Of a stretch of DNA of 64,000 nucleotides, positions 17,881 to 28,596 are shown piece after piece. Where the stretch lies: positions 868,001 through 932,000 of the forward strand of contig NZ_CP111036.1 in assembly GCF_026248685.1 (NCBI RefSeq). Direction: 5' to 3'. The translations under genes and the position numbers were made by a program. Every line of letters begins with the position of its first letter. The first letter of the stretch is position 1. The DNA is from Haladaptatus caseinilyticus (lineage in GTDB: Archaea; Halobacteriota; Halobacteria; Halobacteriales; Haladaptataceae). Under the pieces are notes generated by a model, which saw only the letters and a program-made list of their open reading frames with translations, had not been told where the DNA came from and made no database searches.

Positions 17881-18759
17881 CTACGAGTCGTTCGTCGGAT
17901 AGTCAGCCGCAAAGACGTCTTCGACCACCGGTTCGGCTTGTCGTTCCGACGCACCTTCTGGACTCACGCTACCGGTTCGGTAGCCGCCTAAATCCAGCGT
18001 GACGTGGTCGAAGCCGAGTTCCGTGAGATGGTCGTGGGCGGCGCTGGCGAACTCCTCGTCCAAAGCACGATCGAGTTCTCCCTCGCCGACTTCGATACGC
18101 GCGAGACCGTCGTGATCGCGGATTCGGAACTGCGAAAATCCCCATTGGCGAAGCAGTGCTTCCGCGCGCTCGATGCGTGAAAGTCGCTCTTCGGTCACTT
18201 CCAAGCCGGTCGGGATGCGCGAGGAGAGACATGCCATGGACGGTTTGTCGGCGACCGAGAGCCCATACTTGTCCGCGATGTCACGAACTTCGGCCTTCGA
18301 GATATCGTGTTGAAGCAGTGGCGAGTACGCGTCGAGTTCCTCCACTGCCCGCAATCCGGGGCGGTGACCGGCATCGACGTCGTCGGCGTTCGTCCCGTCA
18401 CAGACGATATCGATGCCGAGTTCGTTCGCTTTCTCGAACATCGTGCCGAGACGCATCGTCCGGCAGTGATAACAGCGGTCGTCGTCGTTGGCGACGAACG
18501 CGGGGTCGTCCAGTTCGCTGAATTCGGCGATTTCGTGCCTGATTCCGATCTCCTCGGCGACGCGAGTCGCATCTTCGAGCTCGGCATCCGGAAGCGTCTC
18601 GCTCTTTGCGGTACACGCGACGGCATCGTCACCCAACGCGTCGTGCGCAACGGCGGCGACGACGCTCGAATCGACGCCACCACTGAACGCGATGAGCACG
18701 CCCTCGCGGTCGGCGAGGTCCCCTTTGACAGCGGCCAGTTTCTCCTCGACGGTCGGCAT
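17881..18759 (-). CDS. larE: ATP-dependent sacrificial sulfur transferase LarE
   Basis: LarE supplies sulfur for the nickel-pincer nucleotide cofactor of lactate racemase-type enzymes. The 292-residue protein has the PP-loop IAFSGGVDSSV (residues about 23-33) and later ACLSSRIPTG. It carries Cys96 and Cys99 (CYHC) plus Cys177, the three-cysteine pattern of LarE proteins that bind a [4Fe-4S] cluster and can recycle, rather than the single-Cys sacrificial form. ATG 18759 (MPTVEEKL) is preferred; ATG 18822 would add 21 unconserved residues. No larA, larB or larC is in the window. It converges on the hairpin RNA and tatC. Confidence 0.86.
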   Translation of the reverse strand: MPTVEEKLAAVKGDLADREGVLIAFSGGVDSSVVAAVAHDALGDDAVACTAKSETLPDAELEDATRVAEEIGIRHEIAEFSELDDPAFVANDDDRCYHCRTMRLGTMFEKANELGIDIVCDGTNADDVDAGHRPGLRAVEELDAYSPLLQHDISKAEVRDIADKYGLSVADKPSMACLSSRIPTGLEVTEERLSRIERAEALLRQWGFSQFRIRDHDGLARIEVGEGELDRALDEEFASAAHDHLTELGFDHVTLDLGGYRTGSVSPEGASERQAEPVVEDVFAADYPTNDS

Positions 18760-19051
18760 ATCATTCCTTCTCGTCTGCGCACGCAAAAGCCCCTCGTGAT
18801 GTGCGTCGGTCTGTTCGGTCATGAAAATGTGACTCGGATATCAGACCGTGCCACGGGGTCGTCCCGACGACGGATCGCTCCCGCTGAGAGGAGCGAATTC
18901 AGCGCACGCAGAAACCGCCAAATCTCTGGAAGGCCGGTTCTACGCGACCACGAATGACGGCAGTGACGTACCGACGGTCCTCACTGGTGCCCGTTTCTCG
19001 CCGCCGCGCGTCGGGAACGTTTTTGATGTATGACGAAATAGCTCGGAGCGA

Positions 19052-21025
19052 ATGGATTTCGAGGCGATACCCGGTGTCGGTACGAAGACAGCCGACGCGC
19101 TCGCGGAACTGGAGGACTCCGAATATGCGCTAAAAACCGGCGATGTGGCGACCCTCGCACGTGCCCCCGGCATCACGGAAGGGCGCGCCGCCACCATCGC
19201 GCGCGCCGCAATCAGGATTCGACACGACGACCCGGGCGACTTTCTCGCGACCGACAGGGCACGGGAACTGTATCGGGAGGTTCTTTCCCTTCTGCAAGCG
19301 CGAGCCGTCACGACCTATGCCGAAAAGCGTCTCGAAACGCTGTATCCGAGCGCGACTGCATCCCGCATCGAGGAGGTGCACGAACTCACCGCGCGAGCGA
19401 TGGAGCGAACCCCGAGCGCCGACGTGCGGGATGCGCTGACCGGCGTCGAGCCACTCGCAAAACCACGCGACGTGACGGTCCGTGACCGGTGTCTGGCGAC
19501 GACGGACGCCGAACGGTACGCGAATGCACGCAAGCAAATTCCGGAACTCCCCGTCGAGGTAGTCGAAGACGCCCGCGAATTAGCCGAACTGGCTCGCGGG
19601 TACTCGACCGTCGTCGCGCTGGACGAGTCGTTCACGGGTGTCACTGTCGAGGGAGATGTTCGGGTCGACCCCGCGGCGCTCGAAACACCCGCCGAACTCG
19701 TCCCCGAACGACCGCTCGCCTTTTTCGCCGAAAATCGTGAGACGCTTCTCGCGGCGGCGAAAGTCCACCGCGTCGCCGGGTTGGATGCACCCCTCGATAT
19801 CGCGTCACTCGAATCCGCACTGTCACGAGTTACCAGAGAGGGCGGCGTGACGGGCGACGACGAACTCTCCCGCCTGACCGACGCAATCGCCGATTTGGAT
19901 GCCGCCGTCTCGATGGCAGAAAACGTTGCGAACGACCGACTCAGGGACGCGATTCGGGAGCGAGACGTGACCATCGAAGGGTCCGATTTACTCTCGTTGG
20001 TCGAGCGGGGTGCTGGCGTAGACTCCCTGCTCTCGCGCGAACTGGCGGACGAGTACGATGCCGCCATCGAGGCCGCCCGTGACCACCTCATCGAGACGCT
20101 TTCGTTGGACGCCGGTGAGACCGAAATCGCTCGACAGGCGTTTCCCGACGAACCCTCGTTTCCGGTCGAACACGACGAAAGTGTGATAACACGCCTCAGA
20201 GAGGAGCTGGAAGCCGAGAAATCGAGACGGGCGGAGCGCCACAAACGCGACCTCGCACGAACACTCGCGGACGAACGCGAATCCGCCGAGAAACTCGTCC
20301 ACGCCGCGCTCGAGCTGGACGTAGAACTCGCCATCTCCCGGTTCGCTCGTGATTTCGAGTGTGTACTGCCGGAGTTCGGCGGACGAGGGTTCGACATTGT
20401 CGGTGGTCGGTCGCCCATGCTCGACGTTGATTTCGCCGAGGTCGAACCGGTCGACTACGGTGTCACAGGTGTCGCACTCCTCTCGGGAGTGAACAGTGGG
20501 GGGAAAACCTCGACACTCGATTTGGTGGCACTCATCGTCATTCTCGCGCAGATGGGACTTCCGGTCCCCGCCGATTCGGTTCGAGTAGCACGGTTCGAGG
20601 AGTTACACTACCACGGTAAGACACAGGGTACCCTCGACGCCGGGGCGTTCGAGAGCACGCTTCGGGAGTTCGCATCCCTCGCGGACGGGGAGGCGGGCCG
20701 ACTCGTATTGGTAGACGAACTCGAAAGCATCACTGAACCCGGTGCGAGCGCGAAAATCATCGCCGGAATTCTGGAGGAACTCGGCGAGCGCGACGTGACC
20801 GGCGTGTTCGTCTCCCACCTTGCGGATGAGATCCGAGACGTAGCAGACGAGGCGGTTGCAGTGGACGGCATCGAGGCGAAGGGATTGGTCGATGGCGAGT
20901 TAGTCGTCGAACGCTCGCCGGTGAAGAACCATCTCGCGAGGTCTACGCCCGAGTTGATCGTCGAGAAGTTGGCTGACGGCGGCGAGAGTGGATTTTACGA
21001 TCGTTTACTCGAAAAGTTCAGGTAG
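19052..21025 (+). CDS. Archaeal MutS-like protein (MutS2 family) with N-terminal HhH
   Basis: This 657-residue protein starts with a helix-hairpin-helix region (IPGVGTKTADALAELEDSEY, with a further APGITEGRAATIARAA turn), then a long helical clamp-type region (about 200-450). The C terminus is the MutS ATPase: Walker A LLSGVNSGGKTSTLD, DAGAFESTLREFASL and Walker B RLVLVDELES with a downstream SHLADEI switch. It is the archaeal DNA-binding MutS2-like type, which lacks the mismatch-recognition domain of MutS. It probably acts on recombination or branched DNA; a classical mismatch repair role should not be assumed. No MutL is adjacent. Confidence 0.86.
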   Translation: MDFEAIPGVGTKTADALAELEDSEYALKTGDVATLARAPGITEGRAATIARAAIRIRHDDPGDFLATDRARELYREVLSLLQARAVTTYAEKRLETLYPSATASRIEEVHELTARAMERTPSADVRDALTGVEPLAKPRDVTVRDRCLATTDAERYANARKQIPELPVEVVEDARELAELARGYSTVVALDESFTGVTVEGDVRVDPAALETPAELVPERPLAFFAENRETLLAAAKVHRVAGLDAPLDIASLESALSRVTREGGVTGDDELSRLTDAIADLDAAVSMAENVANDRLRDAIRERDVTIEGSDLLSLVERGAGVDSLLSRELADEYDAAIEAARDHLIETLSLDAGETEIARQAFPDEPSFPVEHDESVITRLREELEAEKSRRAERHKRDLARTLADERESAEKLVHAALELDVELAISRFARDFECVLPEFGGRGFDIVGGRSPMLDVDFAEVEPVDYGVTGVALLSGVNSGGKTSTLDLVALIVILAQMGLPVPADSVRVARFEELHYHGKTQGTLDAGAFESTLREFASLADGEAGRLVLVDELESITEPGASAKIIAGILEELGERDVTGVFVSHLADEIRDVADEAVAVDGIEAKGLVDGELVVERSPVKNHLARSTPELIVEKLADGGESGFYDRLLEKFR

Positions 21026-21205
21026 ACATCCCCGGTGTTGTTTCCTTGGAGAACTGATTGGAACGGAATCGACACCGAAACCGCTGCGGGACTGGCGGTA
21101 CAGTGATGCGATTTGCAGTCGGCAACCGTAATCATCTCACGGGAAACGAGCGATAACGGAACGAATGGGGCGTGTCGAAAACGACCATCCGCGTCTCACA
21201 GCCAG

Positions 21206-21213
21206 AAATATTA
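21206..21213 (+). promoter_or_regulatory. TATA-like box before the DUF1059 gene
   Basis: AAATATTA sits about 28 bases before 21234, which would be the transcript start. That start coincides with the first base of a 23-base hairpin (21234-21256). The mRNA would thus begin with the hairpin and continue to a GGAG motif (about 21267-21270) and ATG 21281. Confidence 0.4.
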
Positions 21214-21233
21214 CTTACCTCCCCACCGTCACC

Positions 21234-21256
21234 GTTTCCACCCCAGCGGGGGAAAC
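21234..21256 (+). other. 5'-leader hairpin (or dyad) before the DUF1059 and orc1 genes
   Basis: GTTTCC-A-CCC pairs with GGG-GGAAAC around a CAGC loop, giving nine pairs and one bulged A. It may protect the 5' end of the short mRNA or may be a protein-binding dyad. Nearness to the Orc1/Cdc6 gene also allows an origin-type site, but only one copy is seen. Confidence 0.4.
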
Positions 21257-21280
21257 AGCACGAAACGGAGAGATTCAACA

Positions 21281-21439
21281 ATGGCACAACAGTTCGAATG
21301 TACGCAACAGGATTGTGACTTCATGGTGCGAGCGAACGACGAGAATGAAGTCGTCGAGATGGTCCAAGAACACGCCCAGAACAGACACGGTATGTCGATG
21401 GACAGAAACGACATACAAAGCGCAATTCAACAGAGCTAG
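21281..21439 (+). CDS. DUF1059 family small protein
   Basis: This 52-residue protein (MAQQFECTQQDCDFMVRAND through AQNRHGMSM) carries Cys-x4-Cys near the N terminus and two histidines in EHAQNRHG, matching the small DUF1059 family, which looks like a C2H2 finger. Family members are common in haloarchaea; the function is unknown. ATG 21281 has a GGAG motif about ten bases upstream. The Orc1/Cdc6 gene starts 74 bases downstream on the same strand. Confidence 0.82.
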   Translation: MAQQFECTQQDCDFMVRANDENEVVEMVQEHAQNRHGMSMDRNDIQSAIQQS

Positions 21440-21513
21440 GGTCGAGACACCCTGTTTGCTAACTTTTTGTCTCTGGCGAAGGATTAAGTACCTCCGGAAG
21501 CGTGGTGAAAGTG

Positions 21514-22644
21514 ATGGCAGACGACCCCGACGAGGGGATGTTGTCGTGGGACGAGTCGGTGTTCCGCGAGGAACACGTCTTCGAAATCGACTACGTGCCG
21601 GAGACGTTCGAACACCGCGCATCCCAGATGCAGAGCTTGCAGTACGCGCTCAGGCCAGCAGTGCGTGGGTCGCGCCCCCTCAACGTCATGGCACGCGGAC
21701 CGCCCGGGACTGGCAAGACGACCGCGGTGCAGAAACTGTTCGATGAGCTGTCGGCCCAGACCGACGTCCGAACCGTCCGCGTCAACTGTCAAGTGGATTC
21801 GACGCGATACGCGATTTTCTCCCGAATCTTCGAGGGAATTTTCGAGTACGAACCGCCGTCAAGCGGCATCTCGTTCAAGAAACTGTTCCGCCAGATAACG
21901 GACAAACTGGTCGAGGACGACGAAGTGCTCGTCGTCGCGCTGGACGACGTGAACTATCTGTTCTACGAAGGGGAAGCCTCCGATACGCTTTACTCGCTCC
22001 TGCGCGCCCACGAGGCCCACAGCGGCGCGAAAATCGGGGTCATCGTGGTCTCCTCCGACCTCAATTTGGACGTTATCGAGGAACTCGATACGCGGGTACA
22101 AAGCGTCTTCCGGCCCGAGGACGTGTATTTCCCGGTCTACGACCGTGAAGAGATCATCGGCATCCTCGGCGAACGCGTCAAACGCGGGTTCCACGAGGGT
22201 GTCATCGGACCGGAGGTACTGGAACGCGTGGCCGAACTCACGGCCGAGAGCGGCGACCTCCGGGTCGGTATCGACCTGCTCCGCCGGGCCGGACTGAACG
22301 CCGAGATGCGCGCCAGTCGAACCGTCAGCCTACAGGACGTGGAAGACGCCTACGAGAAATCGAAGTTCGTCCACCTCTCGCATAGCCTGCACGCGCTGAG
22401 TGAAAACGAGGTTTCCCTCGTCCGGGTCATCGCCGAACACGACGGTAAGCAGGCTGGCGACGTATACGAGGCGTTCCACGACGAAACCGACTTGGGCTAC
22501 ACGCGCTACTCGGAGATCATCAACAAACTCGACCAACTCGGCATCATCGACGCGACCTACACAAACGTCGAAGGCCGCGGTCGGTCGCGGTCGCTGTCGC
22601 TGCGATACGACCCGGATGCGGTGTTGGCGAGATTGGACGATTGA
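21514..22644 (+). CDS. Orc1/Cdc6-type replication initiation ATPase
   Basis: This 376-residue protein has the AAA+ core with Walker A GPPGTGKTT (residues 62-70), Walker B VVALDDVNYLFY, an arginine-finger region and sensor 2 in SGDLRVGIDLLRRAG. A winged-helix domain (about 290-376, YTRYSEIINKLDQLGIID) would read an origin repeat. Haloarchaea carry many orc genes, so paralogue identity and origin use cannot be fixed here. ATG 21514 (MADDPDEG) is preferred over GTG 21502. No clear set of origin-recognition repeats with an AT-rich unwinding element is seen on either side, so this may be an orc away from an active origin. Confidence 0.93.
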   Translation: MADDPDEGMLSWDESVFREEHVFEIDYVPETFEHRASQMQSLQYALRPAVRGSRPLNVMARGPPGTGKTTAVQKLFDELSAQTDVRTVRVNCQVDSTRYAIFSRIFEGIFEYEPPSSGISFKKLFRQITDKLVEDDEVLVVALDDVNYLFYEGEASDTLYSLLRAHEAHSGAKIGVIVVSSDLNLDVIEELDTRVQSVFRPEDVYFPVYDREEIIGILGERVKRGFHEGVIGPEVLERVAELTAESGDLRVGIDLLRRAGLNAEMRASRTVSLQDVEDAYEKSKFVHLSHSLHALSENEVSLVRVIAEHDGKQAGDVYEAFHDETDLGYTRYSEIINKLDQLGIIDATYTNVEGRGRSRSLSLRYDPDAVLARLDD

Positions 22645-22731
22645 GTCGATATCCCTTATTTGTTGTACGGCGTGTCGGTACAACGTTCGGACGATAGATT
22701 CGATCCCATCGTTTAAGAAAAACGTTTGCGG

Positions 22732-23133
22732 TCAGTCAGCCCCTGCTGCTGCCTGTTGCCGTTGAATGTACTCGACGATTTCGGTCGTCTCATCGACGAA
22801 CTCGTCCAAGTCCACCTCGTTTCCGTGGAGCACCGTCGAGAAGTACTGGGTCGTACTGGCGAGATTGATGGCCTCTTCGAGTTCCACCTCCGTGACGTCC
22901 TCCATTCGTGCATCCTCCTTGTGGAAGTGGGTACAGTACGGGCAGTTGATGGCCGCCGCCACGCCGACGCCAATGAGCGCTTTCTCCCGTGCGGACAGTT
23001 CCGTCTCCCCGAATTCGAGGTCTCGGACGAGTTTCCAACTGTGATCGCTGGCCGGTTCCGAAAGGTTCGTGATCCAGCTTGGAACGAGTCCACAGTCCTC
23101 TTCGATTTCGTTCCGTATTTCGGTCGATACCAT
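22732..23133 (-). CDS. Carboxymuconolactone decarboxylase/AhpD-like protein
   Basis: This 133-residue helical protein has the AhpD-type motif NCPYCTHFHKEDA, where the CxxC and following His are the redox or proton-relay residues of the family. AhpD-like members act as thiol-disulfide partners in peroxide or other redox systems; no specific partner is visible. The start used is ATG 23133 (MVSTEIRNEIEEDCG); ATG 23145 would add four residues. It converges on orc1. Confidence 0.84.
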   Translation of the reverse strand: MVSTEIRNEIEEDCGLVPSWITNLSEPASDHSWKLVRDLEFGETELSAREKALIGVGVAAAINCPYCTHFHKEDARMEDVTEVELEEAINLASTTQYFSTVLHGNEVDLDEFVDETTEIVEYIQRQQAAAGAD

Positions 23134-23395
23134 GATTCCCCCCATTGGGTTTCGCCAATGTGCGTATAACCTCCACCGACCGGAGTCGATGTCGCACCGG
23201 AAACCCATCATCAATAGACGACCAGCGAAGTAATGAAAATCAGCTAATGGCGTCTGATAACAGAGCGTATAGCGTTACGGGTTTTGCGGTATAGGTTATG
23301 CTGTGCCATGGTAAAACGCGACTGAGTGCTGCGGTAGACCACTGCGATACGCTTCGAGAGGACCGTTTTCCGCAGCGAGGTCGTGATTTTCCGAC

Positions 23396-24082
23396 TCAAA
23401 ACCCCTCGGCGTGCGGACGAACGTCCAGTTCGAGCGTCCATGCACTCTTGTCCTGCTCCACGAGATGCCAATACGACTCGGCGATGGCGTCGGGGTCGAG
23501 GTAGTCCTCGGTCGAATCGACATCCGTCTCGGACGGGAGAATCCCACCGTCGATGACGACGTGTGCGACGTGAATCCCCTTGGGGCCGAGTTCGCGGGCC
23601 ATCGACTCCGCCAACCCTCGCACGGCGAACTTCGCACTGCTGAATCCGACCGCACCGCCTCGCCCACGAACCGACGAAGTTGCGCCGGTGAACAGTATCG
23701 TTCCGCCGTTATCGAGCATGTCTGAGAGGGCTTCTTTCGAGCAGAGGAAGCCGCCGTAGGCCGCGACCCGCCACGCGTGTTCGAACTCATCCGACGAGCA
23801 GTCCTGAAGCCCCTTCCACGTCGCACCACTCGCGTGGTTGACCAGTATTTCGATAGGGCCGAGTTCGTCGCGGACACGCTCGAAGCCTCTCGTAACCGCG
23901 TCAGGATCGGTTACGTCCACTTCGACGCCCATGACGGGCATCGGCAGGTCCGCCGCGAGCGATTCGACGTATTCTCCCGAACGGGCGAACAGACCGAGGG
24001 AACAGCCCTCATCGGCGAACTTACGGGCTAGTGACGCGCCGAGGCCCGGACCGACCCCGGCAACGATGGCAGTGCGTGGCAT
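23396..24082 (-). CDS. Short-chain dehydrogenase/reductase family protein lacking the catalytic Tyr
   Basis: The 228-residue protein begins with a Rossmann motif (AIVAGVGPGLGASLARKF) and follows the SDR plan: DVTDPDAV, NHASGATW (replacing NNAG) and GATSSVRGRGGAVGFSSAKFA. In the usual YxxxK site the Tyr is Phe (FSSAK), so oxidoreductase activity is doubtful or uses another residue. The KFAVRGLAESMARELGPKGIHVAHV stretch is a recognised subgroup feature. Gene neighbours (uvrB upstream, divergent) give no clear pathway. I do not assign a substrate. Confidence 0.85.
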   Translation of the reverse strand: MPRTAIVAGVGPGLGASLARKFADEGCSLGLFARSGEYVESLAADLPMPVMGVEVDVTDPDAVTRGFERVRDELGPIEILVNHASGATWKGLQDCSSDEFEHAWRVAAYGGFLCSKEALSDMLDNGGTILFTGATSSVRGRGGAVGFSSAKFAVRGLAESMARELGPKGIHVAHVVIDGGILPSETDVDSTEDYLDPDAIAESYWHLVEQDKSAWTLELDVRPHAEGF

Positions 24083-24168
24083 GCGTGAGGTACGGCGTTG
24101 CCCGATAGAAACGTACTGGCTTATGCAAACGACCCGCTCAAGTACCTCGAATCCCTACGGGAAATACC

Positions 24169-26235
<2,067 letters not shown>

Positions 26236-26394
26236 TCCGCATCATCGTTCTCGGGAATCCCGTTCGATATCAACTTTTTTCAGTATGAACGGTCGTATAG
26301 CAGCCACAATGATACGTGCACTCCGAGCGGACGCGCTGAATCGAACGACCCGATCACGGCACCCGACGCTACCGGATGAGGGGGTCAGCTGAAA

Positions 26395-27306
26395 ATGTCG
26401 CTCCCGCTGGGGTTCTCGCCGGTCGGTCTGGTCGCGTTCGTCCTGCTGACGTTCGCCATCTGCACGACCGTCAACACCTTCGCCATGGAGGCCGCAGTGC
26501 TGTTCACACCCGCCTTCCTCTTCGTCTATCCGAAACTCGTTCCGGCGTTTCCCGACCTCGCACTGCAGGGTGCGATCGGGCTAGCGTTGTTCGTCGAACT
26601 GTTCGGCTACACCAGTAGCGTCACGGCGTTCTGGCTCCGCGGACAGGTGAACTGGGGCATCGCCAAATCCATCCTCGTCGTGAGCATCCCAGTCGCCATC
26701 GTCGCCCGCGCAGTGTCGTACTTCGTTCCGTCCTCGGCACTGAAAATGCTGTTCGGCGGGATGTTGCTCGTGCTTTCGGGTATCCTCTACGACGCACACC
26801 GTGACGGGAAATCGCTCTCCGACTGGGTTTCCGGCACTCGACTCGAAAGCTTCCTCTCCAGTAGGGATGCGGTACGGACGGACGGTGGGACACCGGTCAC
26901 CCAATTCGACGGATTCGACCAAGCCATCGCTGGCGTCGGTGGTTCGATGGCGGGACTCGTCGGTATCGCTATCGGTGAACTCGCACAAACGCTGTTGACG
27001 GTTCGCAAGAAAATCCCGATTCGTCACTCGACCGGAACGAGCGCGCTCGTTCTCCATGGAACCATCGTTTCGGCACTCGCTGCAAATCTCGTACTCCTGC
27101 GCTACGCACCGGCAGCACTCAGCGGGCATCATTTCACCGTTCCGTTCGGATTCGGTCTCGTGGCCGGACTGACTTGCATCGTCGGCGGCCAGATGGGTGC
27201 GTTGCTCAACAGTCGAGTTCCGGAAAAACGGACGGTTCAGACGATGATGGTTGTATACTCCCTCGTCGGTGTACTCACCCTGTTCCGCGTCATCGTCCTC
27301 GGGTGA
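26395..27306 (+). CDS. Sulfite exporter TauE/SafE family membrane protein
   Basis: This 303-residue protein has eight or so hydrophobic helices and the layout of the TauE/SafE permease family, which moves sulfite, sulfoacetate or related anions. Visible helices include FAMEAAVLFTPAFLFVYPK and LALFVELFGYTSSVTAFW. The proline-rich FTPAFLF and the second half GVGGSMAGLVGIAIGE are family-like. A small ORF of 27 residues (26309-26392) ends two bases before its ATG (see findings). Substrate unknown. Confidence 0.8.
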   Translation: MSLPLGFSPVGLVAFVLLTFAICTTVNTFAMEAAVLFTPAFLFVYPKLVPAFPDLALQGAIGLALFVELFGYTSSVTAFWLRGQVNWGIAKSILVVSIPVAIVARAVSYFVPSSALKMLFGGMLLVLSGILYDAHRDGKSLSDWVSGTRLESFLSSRDAVRTDGGTPVTQFDGFDQAIAGVGGSMAGLVGIAIGELAQTLLTVRKKIPIRHSTGTSALVLHGTIVSALAANLVLLRYAPAALSGHHFTVPFGFGLVAGLTCIVGGQMGALLNSRVPEKRTVQTMMVVYSLVGVLTLFRVIVLG

Positions 27307-27335
27307 ACCCCATCGAGCGTTTCGCTTCCGACGGG

Positions 27336-28460
27336 TCAGTTCGCCTTAGGTTCCGTTTCCCGACCGATTTCCGTCGCCTCATCGACCTCGATATCGAGTT
27401 CGGTTAGCATCTCCTCGATATCGTCTAACCCGAGCAGTTTCTCCGTTTCAGGATCGAACTCGTTGCTCTCCAGCATTGCGCCGTTGCCCTGCACATCGCT
27501 ACCGGAGAGGAGTTTGCCGTACCGACCGACCAACGAGGAGAGTTCCTGTGGCAGGACGAACGTGGCCGATTTGCTCTCGCCGATACGCTTGAGCGAATCC
27601 ATTCCCCGGTCAATGATCGCCCGTTCACCCATCGATTCGGCGGATTTCGCACGAAGAACGATGGAAACCGCATCACCCTGTGCTTCGAGGATTTGGCTCT
27701 GTTTTTCTCCCTGTGCTCGGATGATGTTCGACGCTTTTTCTCCCTCTGCCATCTCGATGGCGCTTCGGCGTTCACCCTGCGCTTCGAGGATCATCGCTCG
27801 GCGGCGGCGTTCGGCGCTCGTCTGTTGTTCCATCGCGCCGACGACTGAGCGACTCGGCATAACCTCACGAACTTCGACGCTCTCGACACGGATGCCCCAC
27901 TCGTCCGTCGGCGGGTCGATTTCCTCGCGGATTCGGGTGTTGATAACGTCCCGGCGACTGAGCGTTTCGTCCAGTTTCATATCCCCGAGCACTGCTCGGA
28001 GGGTCGTCTGTCCGAGGTTGGCGACCGCCCTTTCGTAATCATCGACGCCGAGGAACGCTCGTTTCGGGTCCATCACCCGAACGTAGAGCACGGCATCGGC
28101 GATGACGGGCGAGTTGTCCTCCGTAATGGCCTCCTGCTTCGGCACGTCGAACACCCGTGTCCGCATGTCGAATCGGTGTGTCGCGCTGACGAACGGAGGG
28201 ATGAAGTGGATGCCGGGGTCGAGGAGCTTCCGATACTCGCCGAAGACGGTCAGTGCTCGCTTTTCGTAGGGCCCGACGATTTCCACGGCGCTGTTGACCG
28301 TTATCGCGGCGAGACCGAGGAGGAGAATCCCCGCAATCGCCATCGCGTCGAGAAACGGCAGGGCGAGAATGAAGAACGCCACGAAGGCGATGGCGAGGAG
28401 GACGGACCCTGCGCTCACTCTCGCGGTCGTCTTGCCGAGAGTGTAGAGGGGGTGGTTCAT
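27336..28460 (-). CDS. SPFH domain protein (stomatin/prohibitin type)
   Basis: This 374-residue protein has two N-terminal membrane segments (AGSVLLAIAFVAFFILALPF and AIAGILLLGLAAITV), an SPFH domain (EKRALTVFGEYRKLLDPGI, RTRVFDVPKQEAITEDNSPV) and an Ala/Glu/Arg-rich coiled coil (ERRRRAMILEAQGERRSAIE). These proteins form oligomeric rings on the membrane and often bind proteases of the NfeD/FtsH type; none is adjacent. It converges on the TauE-like gene. Confidence 0.9.
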   Translation of the reverse strand: MNHPLYTLGKTTARVSAGSVLLAIAFVAFFILALPFLDAMAIAGILLLGLAAITVNSAVEIVGPYEKRALTVFGEYRKLLDPGIHFIPPFVSATHRFDMRTRVFDVPKQEAITEDNSPVIADAVLYVRVMDPKRAFLGVDDYERAVANLGQTTLRAVLGDMKLDETLSRRDVINTRIREEIDPPTDEWGIRVESVEVREVMPSRSVVGAMEQQTSAERRRRAMILEAQGERRSAIEMAEGEKASNIIRAQGEKQSQILEAQGDAVSIVLRAKSAESMGERAIIDRGMDSLKRIGESKSATFVLPQELSSLVGRYGKLLSGSDVQGNGAMLESNEFDPETEKLLGLDDIEEMLTELDIEVDEATEIGRETEPKAN

Positions 28461-28596
28461 ACGTGTGTCTTAAGCCACCAATCGCTTAACAGTTACGTGC
28501 TACCGAATGCCGAGTCCGTTTCTTGTTTTGCTACCGAGTCACCCAACACGGTGTTCCCCGACCGGAACCCGTCGAAATGTCCACCCTCCAGGAAGT

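Noticed and set aside
21026-21513. Replication origin next to the Orc1/Cdc6 gene
   Set aside because: Only one hairpin-like dyad is seen; there is no set of repeated origin boxes around an AT-rich unwinding element on either side of the gene.
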